From Viscum album (lineage: Eukaryota; Streptophyta; Magnoliopsida; Santalales; Viscaceae), in contig OY728130.1 of assembly GCA_963277665.1 (NCBI GenBank), forward strand, positions 430,143,101-430,207,100: DNA of 64,000 nt. Reading direction: 5' to 3'. Under the pieces are notes generated by a model, which saw only the letters and a program-made list of their open reading frames with translations, searched no databases and was not told where the DNA came from. Positions 62,179-64,000 of the stretch are shown here, one piece after another. Each line of letters starts with the position of its first letter. Within the stretch, counting starts at the first letter, position 1. Position numbers and translations under genes: made by a program.

Positions 62179-64000
62179 TTTCGTTTTCGTGGGATGAATA
62201 GAATATGAAATTGGGTTGTTTAATATTTATAATAACATATCAGTATATGATTTATAATTATTTTATTAATTTATGATGAAAAAAATAAATAAGAATACGT
62301 AGAAAAAGAAATAAATTGGGAAGAATCGGTAAAGGAAATTACCTCCTCTTTGACGCGCCTCTTCTTAACCTCCTCTTAAGGCACTAGGGTTGGTCTTTTG
62401 AGGAGACCAGAACCTCTATAATGTTTATAGGGACGATGAGAAGGGAAATGGGAAGGGTTTTCCATTCTTCAAGCCTCAAAAGGGTGTGAAGAGAAGAGGG
62501 ATGGGGTGCTCTTTTAATAAGTTAGGAGAGGGGCACTTTAGGAAAAACCAAAAATATTATTTTATAATAAAGTCATATTCGGTTTATAATAGCTCCAAAT
62601 TGATTAATTTCAAAGCTAAATCTGGGATGGGTCTAAATAATCTCACCCAATAGGTTTTAGACAAGTTTAGGTTACTATTATAACCCTATCATTTATATTT
62701 AACTCTAAGTTAAATAATTTAACTTTTACCGTGTCTTCTTGTTTTCTTACAATATATGGTTAATAAACTTACTTTCACAATCCAAACGAACCCCAAGTGG
62801 TTCATTATTAATAAATATAACTTTTTATAAGTCATTTTGACGAACATTATATTTTTAGTAATAGAATATCAATTAATAATATAATATTTGTTTTAAAAAA
62901 CATTTTATGTAAATTTTGACACTATTTGGTAATAGATTTTTGAAAAACTCATAACAGCATGATTAGTTAGAAAAAAGTTCATTTAATCAATACTAACATG
63001 TCATATTAACCTATAAAATTATTGGAATTCATAAAAAGTCTCAAATTACATTTATTTGGGTATTTATATCATCAATTATGTTAATATTTCATTAAAAAGG
63101 TAATTACTGCATCATCATTGTGTCATAATTAAATTAAATTAGTTAACGTATAAAAATTATAAATAAAATACAATTATGTATTAAATCTTGTTATCTTTCT
63201 AATGAATATTTATACTTGAATATATCTTATTTATAACCCTATATTAAAAATGATTTAGTTATTAAGCTTTAATTTTAACTAATTTAACTCTTCTTTAAAT
63301 AAAATAATAATAAGTGTCCTAATCAAATCCAAGTGGACCCAAAGGGTAATATTTTATTCCTAAAGTTGTTTTTGGTCGAATTACACTTATCGAATAGAAT
63401 TAGGACATGTGTTAGGGTAATAATAATATCAGTTTTACCCTTAATTACCATATTTGCTTTTAACTGTGGTAAATAAAAGTAAAAAGATACTATTCACCAA
63501 AAATTATTTTTATCTTATTGAACCACATTTTACTCATTGATATCAACCGTGGCTCTCGGATTTTCGAAATTCCACCCAGAGAAGTGGTAAAATTATGTTT
63601 TATGTAAACTTTCAAATTCTCCTAGGAGGTGGGTGAAAGACGGTGAAAAGTTCAATAAAATTTTTATATATCTAAAATTATTAAAAAATGAATCCAATGA
63701 ATTACATTGAACTTATATAGGTTTTATGTATCAATTTTGACCTAAAATAATTTTAAATAAAATAAATAATTATATAATCAAAAGTCGGTTTTTAAATAGT
63801 AACCCAGTGTTTTCAATATTCATAAAAAATTGAATGTTTTCAGAAAAATACAAAAATTTCACCCTAAGCTAATTTCGATATTCCGAATTCGAAAATGAAG
63901 TCCATTTTGAAAGGTAAAATTTATAAAATTCCAATAAGTGGGTATTACTATTCATAACGGCTAGTTCATAATAATATTATAATCAAATCTAGTTTAGTGA

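Larger units (their letters stand above)
53215..64000 (-). mobile_element. Family 1 A gag-only LTR retrotransposon, minus strand (5' LTR cut by window end)
   Basis: Two matching LTRs in minus orientation flank a 2726-bp internal region. On the minus strand the order is 5' LTR (from beyond 64000 to 60131), primer site (60130-60117), gag (59869-58757), an AT-rich noncoding part with an antisense SINE, a G-rich polypurine tract and the 3' LTR (57404-53215). No protease, RT or integrase motif lies between gag and the 3' LTR. This resembles non-autonomous gag-carrying elements described in plants (TR-GAG type). Movement would have needed enzymes from another element. Confidence 0.85.
60131..64000 (-). 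repeat. Family 1 A 5' LTR, minus strand, cut by window end
   Basis: Collinear with 53215-57404. Hairpins are at 61750-61795 (H3), 61945-61992 (H2) and 62131-62178 (H1), and the splice-donor-like box is at 61419-61430. By comparison about 340 bp remain beyond the window. Confidence 0.88.

Overview
The window looks like plant heterochromatin. It is strongly AT-rich, I found no credible host gene, and almost everything recognisable is LTR retrotransposon sequence in several layers of nesting and decay. Primer sites of the tTGGTATCAGAG type (initiator tRNA-Met), a chromovirus-like Ty3/Gypsy polyprotein, LTRs longer than 3 kb and a tRNA-derived SINE all fit a seed plant with a repeat-rich genome. 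The species cannot be told from this.

Layout. Family 1 (my label) has 4.2-4.5 kb LTRs beginning TGTAACACCCC, in two subfamilies. Subfamily A ends CTCTACA: a solo LTR with a perfect 5-bp target duplication at 9447-13647, and a minus-strand element at 53215->64000 with two LTRs, a primer site, a decayed gag and no pol. Subfamily B ends GTTACA: an LTR cut by the window edge at 1-2476, and a plus-strand 5' LTR at 46432-50979 followed by a shortened gag with three zinc knuckles. A much older minus-strand relative is recognisable at about 5.4-8.3 kb and again at 13.65-14.3 kb, on either side of the solo LTR. Family 2 is one complete 11.67 kb Ty3/Gypsy element at 23929-35598, probably Tekay/Del clade: two 3.4 kb LTRs, primer site, polypurine tract, and one continuous gag-pol frame carrying 16 in-frame stops but no frameshift. 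It sits in older repeat sequence. Family 3 remains are a minus-strand integrase/chromodomain fragment (37505-38960) and a plus-strand Ty3/Gypsy polyprotein (about 41.36-46.43 kb) cut off in its integrase C-terminus by the family 1 B LTR.

The right half reads as a stack: the plus-strand Gypsy was hit by the family 1 B element, whose internal region was then hit by the minus-strand family 1 A element.

The most interesting signals are in family 1. Every LTR downstream of a TATA box carries a regularly spaced (about 185-200 bp) series of hairpins sharing a core (tACGGnnTACCGTCTCC) but with different flanking stems, some showing paired changes. A tRNA-derived SINE lies antisense at the same place in the A and B internal regions and is missing from the older relative. 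The one measurable A gag has decayed by substitutions alone. Stretches not listed are AT-rich and show me no gene, RNA or clear repeat boundary.
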